From: Mactra quadrangularis
Taxonomy: Eukaryota > Mollusca > Bivalvia > Venerida > Mactridae
Length of the DNA stretch: 64,000 nucleotides
Reading direction: 5' to 3'
Assembly: GCA_025267735.1 (NCBI GenBank)
Contig: CM046307.1
Span: forward strand, 54,307,395-54,371,394
Each line of letters starts with the position of its first letter. Position 1 is the stretch's first letter. The notes beneath the pieces are model-generated. The model searched no databases, was not told the DNA's origin, and saw only the letters and a list, made by a program, of their open reading frames with translations. Positions 47,501 through 58,950 of the stretch are shown here, piece after piece. Made by a program: the position numbers and the translations under genes.

Positions 47501-49021
47501 ACTTAATCGTGGGTCAATAAATTCAAAGCACATGTAAAAGTCAATATTAAATTGATTGGAAAAAATATTATAATTGCTTTGCCATATTTACAGATTTATG
47601 AATCAGTATGGGGTGTTTACAAAAAGTCAATGCACGTGGAATGGACCAAGACACGGTTTTGCTCCGTATTGACAATGAATATTTGGCCCACTGCTTTTAT
47701 ATCCGGTTAATAAGAATGTTTGAACAATGGAGTCAAATAGGGCGGGTCTCAAAACTAACTTAGTATGTCAACTCGGAGAGGACAAAAACTATCCAAGTCT
47801 ATGATCATGAAGTAAATCAATGCTTCGATCACGTGATTTAAGTCGCAGAATATATCATTTGTTTCAACAAACCAAGCATGATCTGACCATGTCTGGATCA
47901 CTTAGTGAGCTTTCATGTAAATTGTATACTTTTTTAAATATATACAAATGTATTTGTCGTGATCTTTTCATGCTTTAGGTGGCGAAAAAATTCTCCAACG
48001 ACTTCCATTTTGCTTGCATACGGTGAGACTTTTTTATATTTGTAAAATCAAAATAGCAATTATTGTTAGTGCGTATTTTAGCCCCTTTTGAAAAAAATGT
48101 TTTCGCTTGACACTATGTCAATTATTCATTTATTGCATTTTTATTTTGATATTACGCTATATATTTCGTCGGTTAAATGCAACATTGCTTTAACACATTC
48201 TGAAAAACAACTACATAATATACATCCAAAATTTAAGAAAAACACCATTTAAAATTTTAAAGACCAAAGAGACTAATTGATATTTTCAGTAAAAGAAAAA
48301 GTTTTGAAAAAAAAAACAGAGCTGCGTTGCAATAAGCCGACCAAATCTGCTAGTTAATTCGGTCAAGTGGGAATCAGGATAAACTCGCCAATTATTTTTG
48401 TAACAGCCCCGTAGGAGAATAAGGATGTTAGGATGATTCTGCTGATAAAAGTAATCCCTCTTAAGATAGTAATATTGACTGAAGATGAGTGGTGTCCGGT
48501 CAACAAGGACGATAATTAACTCGATCTTATTCTCTTTATGAAATTAATTGTAAGTCTCATGAGAATTTTTATAAATATATTAGTTATCGTGTAAATATTA
48601 TGTAACTTCAACACGCTGTTAAAGTAGTGATAGATTAAGAAGATAGTTTTATGCATTAACTGTGCGCTTACTAAATAGCGTAAATACAACGTAAAACAGC
48701 GTAATATTAGTATTACATTGCAGAGAAATTTAGAATGACTGCAATGTGATTTAATTACAGTAAGAAGTGCGATTTATTGAAATATACTATAATATATTGT
48801 AGTAGCACGCTTTGATATACTGTAATATACTGAAAAATGCACTGAAACACCTGCATCGTTCCTTTGTCGAGTAAAATTCTACTATAGAGGCCACCGAGGC
48901 TATTGCAAAATCCTTAGATTTTTGACAATTTTAGACCCCAAAAAGTTAACTTGAGTAGAAACAAGTCCCTATGTTAAGAGCAACGTTTCTGATATTGAAA
49001 TTACTATTTATGATAACATAG
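47501..49021. other. Nothing recognised
   Basis: AT-rich intergenic sequence upstream of TRPN, without long frames or repeats I could assign. Confidence 0.6.
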
Positions 49022-49145
49022 GTGCGGGCGTGGCAGAGTGGTTACGTATTTGGACTGGTAATCATTGGATAAATACATGTATATAGCCAGCTCCGCGTTG
49101 TTTCGATCAAAAACCCACCCCGCTGTTTTCTTGGGCAAGGAAAAA
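49022..49145 (+). mobile_element. tRNA-derived SINE, family B
   Basis: Head GCGGGCGTGGCAGAGTGGTT, then TTGGACTGGTAATCATTGGA, an insertion before TAGCCAGCTCCGCGTTG, and a TTGGGCAAGG remnant of the body. The B-box is damaged. Confidence 0.6.
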
Positions 49146-49324
49146 CGATGACTCCCATGATGATTCAATGAACGTTACACAACAAAAATAAAGTTTGCTC
49201 TCGTGTTTTAATTATTTATGGTTGTGCATGTGCCAAAATTAACACAGCATTATAATATCATTCTTGTAAACAGGGGTTATCAAGAATCTCGAATCTCGAA
49301 TCTTGATAATCTCTGAGTACGTGA

Positions 49325-49400
49325 CATTTGGAACTCCTCGGCCATTCGCTACAAATAACAAATAGTTATTCATACATGAAAGATCGAGGTGTTCCGAATG
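49325..49400. mobile_element. Inverted-repeat element, short form
   Basis: Only 76 bp: CATTTGGAACTCCTCGGCC at the left and its inverse, CGAGGTGTTCCGAATG, at the right, with a small core shared with 4916-4960. It appears to be an internally deleted relative. Confidence 0.6.
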
Positions 49401-50095
49401 AGGTACGAGAATGAGCACATAGGGACTAGACAAAAACATATCATCATATACGTGAACACACATGATCAAGGGATGTATCAAAGTTTATGAAAGTATATAC
49501 ATTATTAATCAGTTTTCTGCACGCATTGCATAATCACTGACTATGAAATGCAAAACGCATAAATAACTTTCCCCCAGTGTATTGGTTAATGTGTAACACT
49601 TGTAAATACATGAGTAATATTTACGCATTTTTAAATTAATATTTGATAAACTTAGTGGAAAAGCGACTTAAATTACCATGAAAATCAAAGTGAAATTGGC
49701 GCTGTATTGAAATCCAGTGTGATCAAAGCTATTATATGCTAACTAAAATTGTAATGCTATGCCTTTAATGTATATTTAATAAGAAATAAAACACGAAAAA
49801 ATCGGATACAAATTATCATATATCATTAAATTACGGTAATAAATGATGGCTGTGACAAAGTATGATGTATGAATAATAACTTTTTCAAGTATAAAATAAT
49901 AAAGAGAATCTAATTTTCAGCACATTGCATAGGGTTTTTATATACTTTTACAACGTTTCGAATTTAATTATTCATCATGTAGGCGTACTCGTATACTTTC
50001 AAAATGATATACTATAACATAGGATCATTGAAAATGATATACCTACAACAGTTCAAAGCAAAATTCCAAAAAGCGATTTGTTAATATCTCCATAA

Positions 50096-50313
50096 GGCCA
50101 CAACAAATTGATCATAATTATGTTCTATGGATTCGCTCGCACCTTAATTTTGACGATTTTTACAAAAAAAAATATTTTTATTTCCTCGATCGCTCATAAA
50201 AATTTGGTCGAACCGCTATATAAAGCAAGTGAATAAAGACTTTTTTTCTTCGCTCGCTCGCCCCATTTTTTTTCAGAAAAATCCGTAGAACATATGATCA
50301 ATTTGTTGTGACC
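50096..50313. mobile_element. PIF/Harbinger-like MITE, family 1, copy 2
   Basis: Same termini and internal sequence as 44104-44325. TAA is duplicated at 50093-50095 and 50314-50316, which fits the TWA target preference of PIF/Harbinger. It is 218 bp. Confidence 0.85.
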
Positions 50314-50393
50314 TAACGGAGGATTCAAGAAATATAGAACATGTAAATAATTACATCAACATGAACTAGACGTATTAGAATATAATAATGCCT

Positions 50394-50734
50394 CAGTCCC
50401 ATAAAATCGCGGCTTGTTGCGGAACCGTACGTGCAGACAGTCGTAGGCCGTGGGAAGCCTTGAGGATTAAGGAGACGGTACGCACATGACACAAAACAAC
50501 ACACCCGAACGGAGCCATAGCTGGAAGATATGCAAGTTTAATCCATAATCGGCCACGATTTTGTTCACGATTTGACTTTGAAACAGATACGTGTATCCTA
50601 GGCTCATCTCACGGACCCTGGTAAAAACGTAACAGTCCGTACGGGTACGCAAGAGTTCGTACAATTCTATGCGGGGCTTGATCGCAAGGCGCCCGTACGG
50701 TGCCCTCACGGCTATTTTTATGTTTATGGGACTG
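50394..50734. mobile_element. Inverted-repeat element with CAGTCCC termini, short form
   Basis: Left CAGTCCCATAAA and right TTTATGGGACTG. The interior is unusually GC- and CpG-rich and full of CCGTACGG-type palindromes (for example CGTACGGGTACG near 50640). It is 341 bp. The minus frame 50467-50709 is not similar to any protein I know. Confidence 0.75.
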
Positions 50735-51120
50735 TAACATAACTTCTAGCTTTGATCACTCTAGAAATGAATGGCTCTCATTAATGCAAGCACATTCTTT
50801 AACAATCATTTATGTTTTCATGAAAAAATAAACAACAAAGCGATATACAAATAGTTAGTTCTAACAAGAACCCTATATATAGGGTCTCTAAGTATGGAAT
50901 GCTAACGTTTTATTATCATTATTCATTGAATGAACTATACCTTTGGCACAAATCATTATACGTTAAAGATGGGAAATAAAATAAACAGTTGAGGAGATTG
51001 CATACATCTATTATAAGACTTCAAGTAGACCTGATTTATTACTGATCAATAACAGTATCAATAAAATGATTGAGAAACTTTCAGACTGTTTTTTTCTCAT
51101 CATGCTTCAATAGTAGCTTA

Positions 51121-51545
51121 GGCCAGGCCAAATTGGAATTCTGTTAAGCGTCAACTAAAATTTGACAAACCTAGGTACCTATTCACAAAAACACACAAAC
51201 GAAAACACAAATATTTTTTACTACAAAAACACTGCATTATATTTATATTTCAATGGAATAACATCCTCATAATATAAAAATGGTCAGAATTTAATATAAA
51301 AGGATTAGTGTGGTTTTTTTTACGTAAAATATATATTGTATTAATGACGCGGTTATGATAAATTGCTAATGATGAATAATGTCGTTACCGAACACATTTT
51401 TCCTGAATTAAATTGTCGTATCGAATCCCAGAACATCGGAATTATTTAAGAAAATTTGACCAACAATTTTGTTTTTAATTTTGATTGAGGACTCTAAAAC
51501 CTACGCGCACGCGGACGCTTAACAAAATTCCGATATGGCATGGCC
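51121..51545. mobile_element. PIF/Harbinger-like MITE, family 2, copy 2 (inverted)
   Basis: Left end GGCCAGGCCAAATTGGAATT, right end GGCATGGCC, TTA at 51118-51120 and 51546-51548. It carries the same TTAAGCGTC subterminal block and the same internal GTACCTATTCACAAAAACAC (inverted in copy 1). It is 425 bp. Confidence 0.82.
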
Positions 51546-52007
51546 TTATTGAACACTACGCTGATCTTTTTGCAACCAGTCAATGAAAAAGAGAAACATC
51601 TCAAAATAAGGCTTGATATAAAACAGATGTTTGTTTTTCGTGTCCTAAAATACTTCGATTTTTTTATTTGCGTAGAATTGTATTAAAATTAAAGATCTGA
51701 TAACCTATTAATTGCATTACATCATTTTCTGTATGTTCATGAATAGTAATGAAAATAAAAATACATGTCACTTATACATGTATAGCACAAAAATTATAGT
51801 AAAATATTTCATCGCGCTTTACACAGTTCACTGATTATCCACGAAATAAACGAAATAAAATTAATGTGTCTTAAGTCTTGATCTAAAACTGGTCACGTTG
51901 TCAAATATCTTTAAGTGGCCAGGTAAATTGTTCAACCACTTAGGAGCAACAACTGCAAGTGACCTATCTGCCATCTTTGTTCGCCGCATAGGAATAACAA
52001 AGGTATT

Positions 52008-52233
52008 GTCTTTTTTTTACGTCGTATTCAACACATATATAGGTCATATATACGACAGCCAGCTCTTCCTACTGTAGGTTTCCTGGACACCTTTCTAAAA
52101 CCAGTACTAACTTACCCTACCACGAGGCCGACAACACATGCATAGGGTATGACCTGCCGCGACCGGGTTTCGAACCCGCGATATCCGGATTCGAAGTCAG
52201 ACATGCTAACCACTACGCCACGGCCGCGGCAAA
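52008..52233 (-). mobile_element. tRNA-derived SINE, family D, inside LINE copy 1
   Basis: Read on minus it starts CCGCGGCCGTGGCGTAGTGG, with an A-box (TAGTGGTTAGCATG) and a B-box (GGGTTCGAAAC), then a tail with GGTTTTAGAAAGGTGTCCAG and ending in poly-A. The head could fold as a full cloverleaf. A 12-bp target duplication AAAGGTATTGTC flanks it. Confidence 0.85.
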
Positions 52234-52542
52234 AGGTATTGTCACATCGAGATTGAAGTCTATAGCGACCTCTAGATCTGGCTGGGACGAACAAATCTCT
52301 CAAATAGCTTGGTACAGTGCCCGTGATCACACGAAAACCCATTACAACATGATTCTAGCTTTAACTGGAAGCCAAAAATGGAGACCTCATTATAAAAGCT
52401 TTTAACGTAGTACTAAGAACATTTTATCGAGGTTGGCTGACAATTACTCTAGCCGACACAGAGGAAGATGGAAAAATGACCGTAGATTATATATATATTC
52501 TTATAATTAATATTATATCAACAACTCCACGAATGCATGTAG

Positions 52543-52627
52543 GTTCCACCCGGTTATCGAACAAATATCCCTAGAATCGTAGTCAAACGAGCTACCAAGA
52601 GAAATAGCTAACCGAGCGGGACTCCAA
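52543..52627 (-). repeat. Decayed tRNA-like SINE head in LINE copy 1
   Basis: The minus strand has CGGTTAGCTATTTCTCTTGG and later GTTCGATAACC, resembling a tRNA head with A-box and B-box. The same remnant is at 61484-61565 in copy 2. Confidence 0.5.
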
Positions 52628-52699
52628 AATAAGGAACATTTTCTTTTTCCATTTCGTATTCTTTTATTACTTCCTTAAACACTTATTTACCTAAAGCTA

Positions 52700-55479
52700 C
52701 AGTCCCATAAACATAAAAATAGCCGTAAGGGCACCGTACGGGCGCCGTGCGACCAAGCATCGTAAGGCCCCGTACGAACTCTTGCGTACCCGTACGGACT
52801 GCTACGTTTTTACCAGTGTCCGTGCGATGAGCCGTGTATACACGCATCAGTTTTAAAGTCAAATCGTGAACAAAATCGTGGCCAAGCATGGAATAAAATT
52901 GCATATCTTCCAGCTACGGCTCCGTACGGGTGTGTTGTTTTAAGCCATGTTTGCACGGTCATCTTAATGATCACGTGCGACATGATTACGTATAATTAAA
53001 TTTCGTGCGATGTATAGGATACACGCGTGCAACAGCTGATTTTGAATAAAATGACCGTTTATCGTCGCATGCATGAATAAATGTGTGATTACATAAAAGA
53101 GCTACTGGTAAATGTCTCATTAAAGCATTTTATGCAAAAACAACTGCATTTGAATTAAAACGACAATTTTTACAATTGCGTCAAGATTACATGCAGGCAC
53201 TATACATGCATTTATTAGAATTCTCCACTTTGTCACTGGGGTTTAAAATGCACAGCGCCCTTCATCGCCAGAAAAAAATCGGGGCCATTGAGTGCAGAAG
53301 AATGGCGCAAAATGGTGATGAGTAAATATGTTTTCAGCTTCCAAGTACTGGCACTTTACATATCATTTTGGGAAAATGCATGTATGAAATGCAAATTTTG
53401 AACTGAAAAGAGAAGAATCTTGCTATGCTGTATATCTGTCAGTCACTTAGTAGTGAAAATTGAACATCTTGAAAAGGCCCTGTCGCGTTAATGTGAAAAA
53501 AATGTGCTATTCTTGCCCATGTCGCAACAAGTAAAAGATTAATTTAAGCGCCCGACATTTCGTTCTCATATGATACATTTATTATGTACAGTCCTATACT
53601 TAAATATAAATATCTGTTTCTTCTATGGGACCGAAGCTAATGGTCAAAATTAAGTAAAATGTAACGTTTTGTATACATGTACTTATAACTTATACCTCCC
53701 AAATTAGTGAATTGGAATATGTTTTTACTTTCTCAACTGAATGAAAAACGCAGTACATGTAGTCACTATAACACAAATGTACAGGGTATGCCAAAAGTCG
53801 TGTACCCTCAATGTGTACACTCAGCACACTTGTACTGCGTATCATAATATTGAAGGCTTATATTGCTCTCCCCCACACTCTCTTGGTTGCTGCTGTGGTG
53901 CCGTTTCGGATGTAATTTCATCAACAATGATCCAACAATTTAGTGAAAAGTTAGTTAAAACGTTTCCATAGAAATTTTTCAAGAGGGTAGATCTTAAAAT
54001 CTTGGTGGCAACTCCACTGAACCTCTTCGTCCAATCCATCTTGCAGCAAATTCCTGGTTCAAGAAATTAACAACGCAATTTACAAATTGGTGAGAAGTTC
54101 CATGTTGGTAAAAAGGGTTGTGTTGTCCACTTAAGGGATCATCCTCAAGGTAGTCAAACCACAGGTGACAGACCCAAATTTCTATATATATACTATAATA
54201 AGGAAAATTTGGGTCTGTTATCTGTGAGTCAAACAAGAAGCCATCACTTATTTAAGTACCAAAGGATTGCGACAAAATTCTTTATGACAGTAAATTGCAG
54301 TTAGATGAAGGGGTTGCACGCGTTATTTATGGCAGGAATGAGCTTTGATCACTTATCTTGGTCATGATGTAGTAAGACAAGGACGATGCGCAACTTCTAT
54401 TTCACCCTGCATGAAAAGTAGCATATAACCGGTTCTATGCCATTCGCTGACATAAATGAGAAGATTGTCAACGTTTCTATTATTGCTTTTAGAAATGTTA
54501 AAGATGTAGAGTCGTTTATAATTCAATATGGGGCCAAAGAAAGGGAAGGCGAGCTGCAAAAACTATCATTACTGAGTCTTTTCAGTACAACGTGTAAGGT
54601 GGGGGGACAGAACCTTAAACACCAGTAATACAGGAATCTCCACCTAATCAGACAAGATGGAACTGCTCTATTCCTTTTCTCAACTTTTCCTATTTGAACA
54701 TCCAACAAAACAAACAAGCGTAGTGTACGTATTCGTGTCATTTTTAACTCAACTAGTCAACAATAAATATCATACAATCATGAAACGTACGAATTAATGT
54801 GCCGTTGTTGCGCTAATGTATCGTGCGTACCCCGCAAGTGGCCCGCAAGATCTCCGTACGATTGTTCACGACGCTATTTACGGGTAAGTGCCGTGCGTGA
54901 TCGTGTCTGGAAGATGTGCATACACATCTTCCTGACACGGGTCTTTACGACTCGTTTTTATTCAATTCATCTTACGGACCCGTACGTTACCCGCACGACA
55001 GCCCGCACGATCATCAACGATTCTAGCCCTTACATGTCCGTAAACAACATTATTTCGCTATTGTGACCACATCCTTGCGGTCTTACGGCTTACAGCCTAT
55101 AATGAAATCGCTTCCAGTCGTACGGTTCATTACGAGCGACGTACGGGTCCCGTGCGGCTTTCGTACGGGTCCCGTGCGGCATTCGTACGGGTCATACGAT
55201 ACGTATTCCGTTTCTCTTTGTTTTCTTAACAAGCTTTACGTCATCATCTTATTACACAAAATGTATACGCCCATAGTCCTTGCGGTGGCCGCACGGGAGT
55301 CTTCTACATCCGTAAATAGCCCGTACGATGCCCGTATTGCCGCTCTTACGATTGACCGCACGGCTCTAAATTTTATGTGACCACAAACCCGTAGAGAGAC
55401 CGTACACACGCAAGGCTTCCCACGGCCTACGGCTGTTTGCACGTACGGGTCCGTAACAAGCCACGATTTTATGGGACTG
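52700..55479. mobile_element. Inverted-repeat element with CAGTCCC termini, long form (2.8 kb)
   Basis: It starts CAGTCCCATAAACATAAAAA and ends ATTTTATGGGACTG. Both ends match the two ends of the short form at 50394-50734. The outer 250 bp (left) and 700 bp (right) are dense in CGTACGG and CCGTGCGG motifs, including a 21-bp tandem near 55140-55195. The AT-richer middle holds a mariner-type transposase remnant. No transposase of its own was recognised. Confidence 0.7.
53779..54240 (-). pseudogene. Mariner/DDE transposase C-terminal remnant
   Basis: On minus, one frame reads VNCVVNFLNQEFAARWIGRR, then GSVELPPRF, the RWIGRRG--W-PRSPDLTP region of mariner-like DDE transposases with the catalytic D region broken by a stop just after PPRF. 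Another frame continues weakly to 53842. At 53779 GGGTATGCCAAAAGTC resembles a mariner-type inverted terminus. Degenerate. Confidence 0.55.
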
Positions 55480-55526
55480 AGGCTTAACATGTTCAGAAAC
55501 ATTTATTTCATATATAAAATTGTTGA

Positions 55527-55620
55527 GCCCATCCGGCTAGCTCGATGGCACACAAGTTTACAGATCGAGGGATTGTGGGTTCGATTCTTGATACAATTAT
55601 AATAAGATATTAAACAGAAA
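55527..55620 (+). repeat. tRNA-like SINE head remnant
   Basis: CCGGCTAGCTCGATGGCACA (A-box-like) followed by GGGTTCGATTC (B-box). The flanking body is too diverged to place. Confidence 0.4.
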
Positions 55621-55733
55621 TTTAACAGAGTATGATATAAAATTTCATGAAAGATACTACATATTCACAATATTTGTGTAGAAAAGTCGGACTACACAGT
55701 GTATAGATTGCTTCCCTTCAAAGTCGGCTTTTT

Positions 55734-56022
55734 TATATTTATTTATTGGAGTTAACGCCGTATCAACACAATTTAGGTCATTTCACGGCGTCCAGCGCAC
55801 CTAACCTAGCTTTCCTGGACCATTGTCTATAACCAGTACTCACCTACTCTTCCACAAGGCCGGAAACGTCTCCATATTGTCTAATCAATGGAGGAAAATC
55901 GACATTATTGTCAAATTTTCATGGAAGGGTATAACCTCCCCGGGTGGGATTCGAACCCGCACCCCATCGGGCACGAGTATCCAAATCCCGACGCGCTACC
56001 AACTGCGCTATCGACCCGGGTT
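55734..56022 (-). mobile_element. tRNA-derived SINE, family C, full length
   Basis: Same structure as 12217-12511: minus head ACCCGGGTCGATAGCGCAGT, B-box GGTTCGAATCCC and tail GGCGTTAACTCCAATAAATA. The plus frames at 55823-56159 are antisense shadows. Confidence 0.82.
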
Positions 56023-57017
56023 CGGCTTTTTTATATATAATTCCTATAATCAGTATAATCATTAAACAAATACTTATTTTTTTAGATTATATATCATCAT
56101 ATATAGATGCATACATTTTATCACCATGTAATACATATCAATTCATCCAACGACTGTAGGTACTGTGTCTATTTCATGAAGTAACACAACAGTAAAGCTG
56201 CAATATTTATCACCCCAGAAAATTGCATCAGAACGCAGACTTTGAACAGCCAAATCATCGCCTGAAATTGAAATGTAATGAAGGTTTTGCTTGTTCATAT
56301 CAAAGTTTTTCCAGCTTCTGTAGTTTATAATGTATCTATCTGGTTCCTGTCATTATAAACAAGCTGTGCTGACACTTTCATTTTTTGCAATCTATATAAT
56401 TGTGTCACTGAGTTATGTTCACACTATCAATGTATTCAGTATTAGGTACATCAACATTAAACATTTCTAAAGTCCTTACTTTGTGCTTTCAACGATGTTA
56501 AATTCAGTGGTTATTGGGATGTTCAAACCAGTAATGCAGTGACTATGCGTTTGAGATCTATTCGCGTCGTTGATATTATTTGTAAACATGACATCTGGTT
56601 GAAATATGTTCCAAAACATGTACAAATTTAAATTTCAAATTATGAATTAATTACAAATGGAATATTTCAAGATGGTGGAAAGCTAAAATTGTTTGGTAAA
56701 TCTCGTCTCACAACAGAGCATGAACGTGATGAGACGTTCTTTCACATTTTGGAGTAAGGATTTTTTTCAATCGACCAAAGACATTCGGGCATTGCAGCTC
56801 AAATTGGTTTTTAACATTTTACACATAAATAAGGAACGTTTGGTCCAAAAGATATATCTAAGTATTTGTACATCTCATTTTGTTCATTAATGGACTTGAA
56901 ACACTGTGAGGAAAGGATAAAACATTGACATTGTTGTAGTTTAACATCCATATAGTGTGATTATCACATTGTAACAGTGTGTATACCTTTACTTAATTGT
57001 AAAACAATTGTTTGTTA

Positions 57018-58001
57018 TGATGAGCCATGATCAGTTCCTGCACCCATTTCATGCAGTCTAACAACACCATGTCCGTTTACTTCAATCGTCGCTGCAAATA
57101 CTGAACCTCTAGCAGAAAGCAGTGTTGTAGATACCAGATATAGTCCAGATATTGGTACAGTAAAGATTCCATGTTGATTATGATAGCTTGCACCAATGTT
57201 GGTAATAACGTCAGGGAAAACAACAGTTTGGCCAACACCAACATGATCAACATACATTGCATTGATAGTTGCAGTAAGAGCAACTGGCTGTTCTACCAGT
57301 CGTTTTCTTGCATGACCTTTACCTACAACATAAACTGTCGGATTTTGAATCACTTTCTACTGATTTCTCATCTAAAAGGTGCAGAACATTTACTGTCAGA
57401 TTATTTGATACTTTGAAACTTATGCATATTTTAAAGATATCTCTTGTTATGAATACAGCAAGCTTAATAAAATGATACACCTCTAAAGAAGGAACTATAA
57501 TAAAGTCAAAGGGACATTACTAAAATATTATAGCTAAATAACTCGAACAAAATCAAGACAAGTAAAACATAGTAATAAGAGGTCAGTATGAAAGACATTA
57601 TTCATACAAATGCTAGGTCGTCACAGTGTACACCCTTTGCCGCGCAATATCGCAGTATTTACGAGACAAAAAAATGCCGAGCACTCCACTTGCGGATTAA
57701 GTTCAGCATTCCAATCAGGTTAACCTTGTACATTCTTAAATGTGTATATTAGATAATTTATAGCTTGACCTAAAACAGACAGATCATTAACATAAGTATG
57801 TTTCTTACCTAAAATATCTTGTTGTTGACGTATTTCAATGTCCTGTGCCTTTACTATTTCCTCTAACTTTGCTATCCTGTCAATATAAGCTTTCATGTAA
57901 ACTTTCATTTCATCTTTAGTTACACAATCATTTCCATGGACGCCATAACTACTGGCCAATGCCAGTAATACACAAAATAAAATCAGTCTAGTAGAAAACA
58001 T
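57018..58001 (-). pseudogene. C1q-domain gene copy 2 (secreted, coiled coil plus C1q domain, premature stop)
   Basis: Exon 1 (58001-57809) is intact: signal peptide MFSTRLILFCVLLALASSYG, cleavage probably after GVHG, NDCVTKDEM, then a heptad-like coiled coil (IAKLEEIVKAQDIEIRQQQD) and a GTAAGA donor. The C1q exon has an acceptor at 57373-57372 or a later TAG near 57359-57357. It encodes QPVALTATI, VVFPDVITNIGASYHNQHG and FTVPISGLYLVS, then stops at TAA (57017-57015) where copy 1 reads on into SQTIVLQL. About the last third of the C1q fold is lost. The two exon phases do not match simply; a short extra exon near 57720-57770 is possible. Probably inactivated, but exon 1 could still be transcribed. 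Confidence 0.75.
57809..58001 (-). CDS. C1q copy 2 exon 1: signal peptide and coiled coil
   Basis: A 193-bp exon of 64 codons plus one base. A hydrophobic leader of about 20 residues is followed by one Cys (NDC), which may allow disulphide-linked oligomers, then charged heptads for trimerisation, as in C1qDC proteins. The matching region of copy 1 has a stop and deletions. Confidence 0.75.
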
Positions 58002-58430
58002 TTCTTTATGTGATTAACAATATGTTAACAACACTACGCTATTTTGACGTATAAAAGGTTAGAAGAACAATTTCATATCAGATAATTGTACAGCTAAAAT
58101 AGGTCAGCTGCACTTGCAGACAAGACGTGTCACTGATTTACTTTGCCATGTCATCAATTTATAAACATTTACAAAGTACATGTATATGGTGTCCTTGTCC
58201 GTCTTTCATTCAATGAACCTTTTCAAACGAAAATTCCCTCTCATGATTCGTTGTCAAGGTAACTGTTATGATCAAAAGTCTACAAATTAATCAAGACATT
58301 TGAAAATCTTTAGTTAACATTTTTAGTTTTATACAATCATGGGTTTTCCACCACATGTATGCATATATTGGTCAACGAAATATGGCAAAATTAAATCGAA
58401 TCAAATCCAGCCCATTTTATAACATAATAT

Positions 58431-58950
58431 AAAAACAAAGATCAGCACCTAGAAACATGATAAATGTGTATTTAAATTTGCTATGTTCGTGAATTAAGTC
58501 ATTAATTGGATTTCAAGATTAAACAAATTTGTTCCAATAATTGTGAAATAAGAAACTTAAGGAGAACTGGACATTAATTGGACTTTTGATATAGTCCACG
58601 TTATCGGCATGTATAAAACAGCTACCTTTAAAAATGTAGTTTACACCGTCTTTGGCTCATGGCAATGGACTTCTCGAATCAATAAAATAGTTTGACTTTG
58701 ACATAACAATTTATATTGAAATGAAATAAAACTATTTTAATTATGTTAGTTGTTTTTTGTGTTGTATGCACGACGTTATGAAGAAAATTAAATAATATTT
58801 CGTTTACACAACAAAATAAGCCATATTTTCTATTCAAATGCAAACATAATTATGTATGAATCGTTTTAACAACATTTTCAACGAATTTGCATTAGATTAT
58901 ATTGTTCTGTAAATATGTTTTAGGGCCTCATAGCTAATCCCTTCCTATTT
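58431..58950 (+). repeat. Direct repeat unit, copy 1 of 3
   Basis: It begins CAAAGATCAGCACCTAGAAA and includes GACTTTTGATATAGTCCACG and TTTGACTTTGACATAACAAT. It is shorter than copy 2 because a segment with TAGATCGTTGTAAC is missing. Confidence 0.65.

Larger units (their letters stand above)
51608..52690 (-). mobile_element. LINE 3' fragment with nested SINE, copy 1
   Basis: The minus strand has GFRVITGTVPSYLRDLFVPA, then RLQSRCDNTF, is interrupted by a tRNA-derived SINE (52008-52233), and resumes MRRTKMADRSLAVVAPKWLN, NLPGHLKIF and SFRSRL. This is one LINE ORF C-terminus cut by the SINE, with AAAGGTATTGTC duplicated at both borders. A decayed second tRNA-like unit lies at 52543-52627. The whole block recurs at 60549-61629 in the same orientation. 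Confidence 0.82.
56330..58180 (-). repeat. Arm 2 of the inverted C1q segmental duplication
   Basis: Reverse-complement partner of 40740-42610. Beyond the gene it shares about 120 bp upstream of the start codon and about 600 bp downstream of the domain. Similarity looks moderate, with several small indels, so the duplication is not recent. Confidence 0.8.

Noticed and set aside
52140..52233. Possible tRNA gene with a good cloverleaf (minus strand)
   Set aside because: It is flanked by a target duplication, followed by a SINE tail with poly-A, and duplicated with the LINE at 61.1 kb.
57077..57283. 68-codon minus frame with hydrophobic stretches
   Set aside because: It is a shifted-frame shadow of the C1q exon of copy 2.
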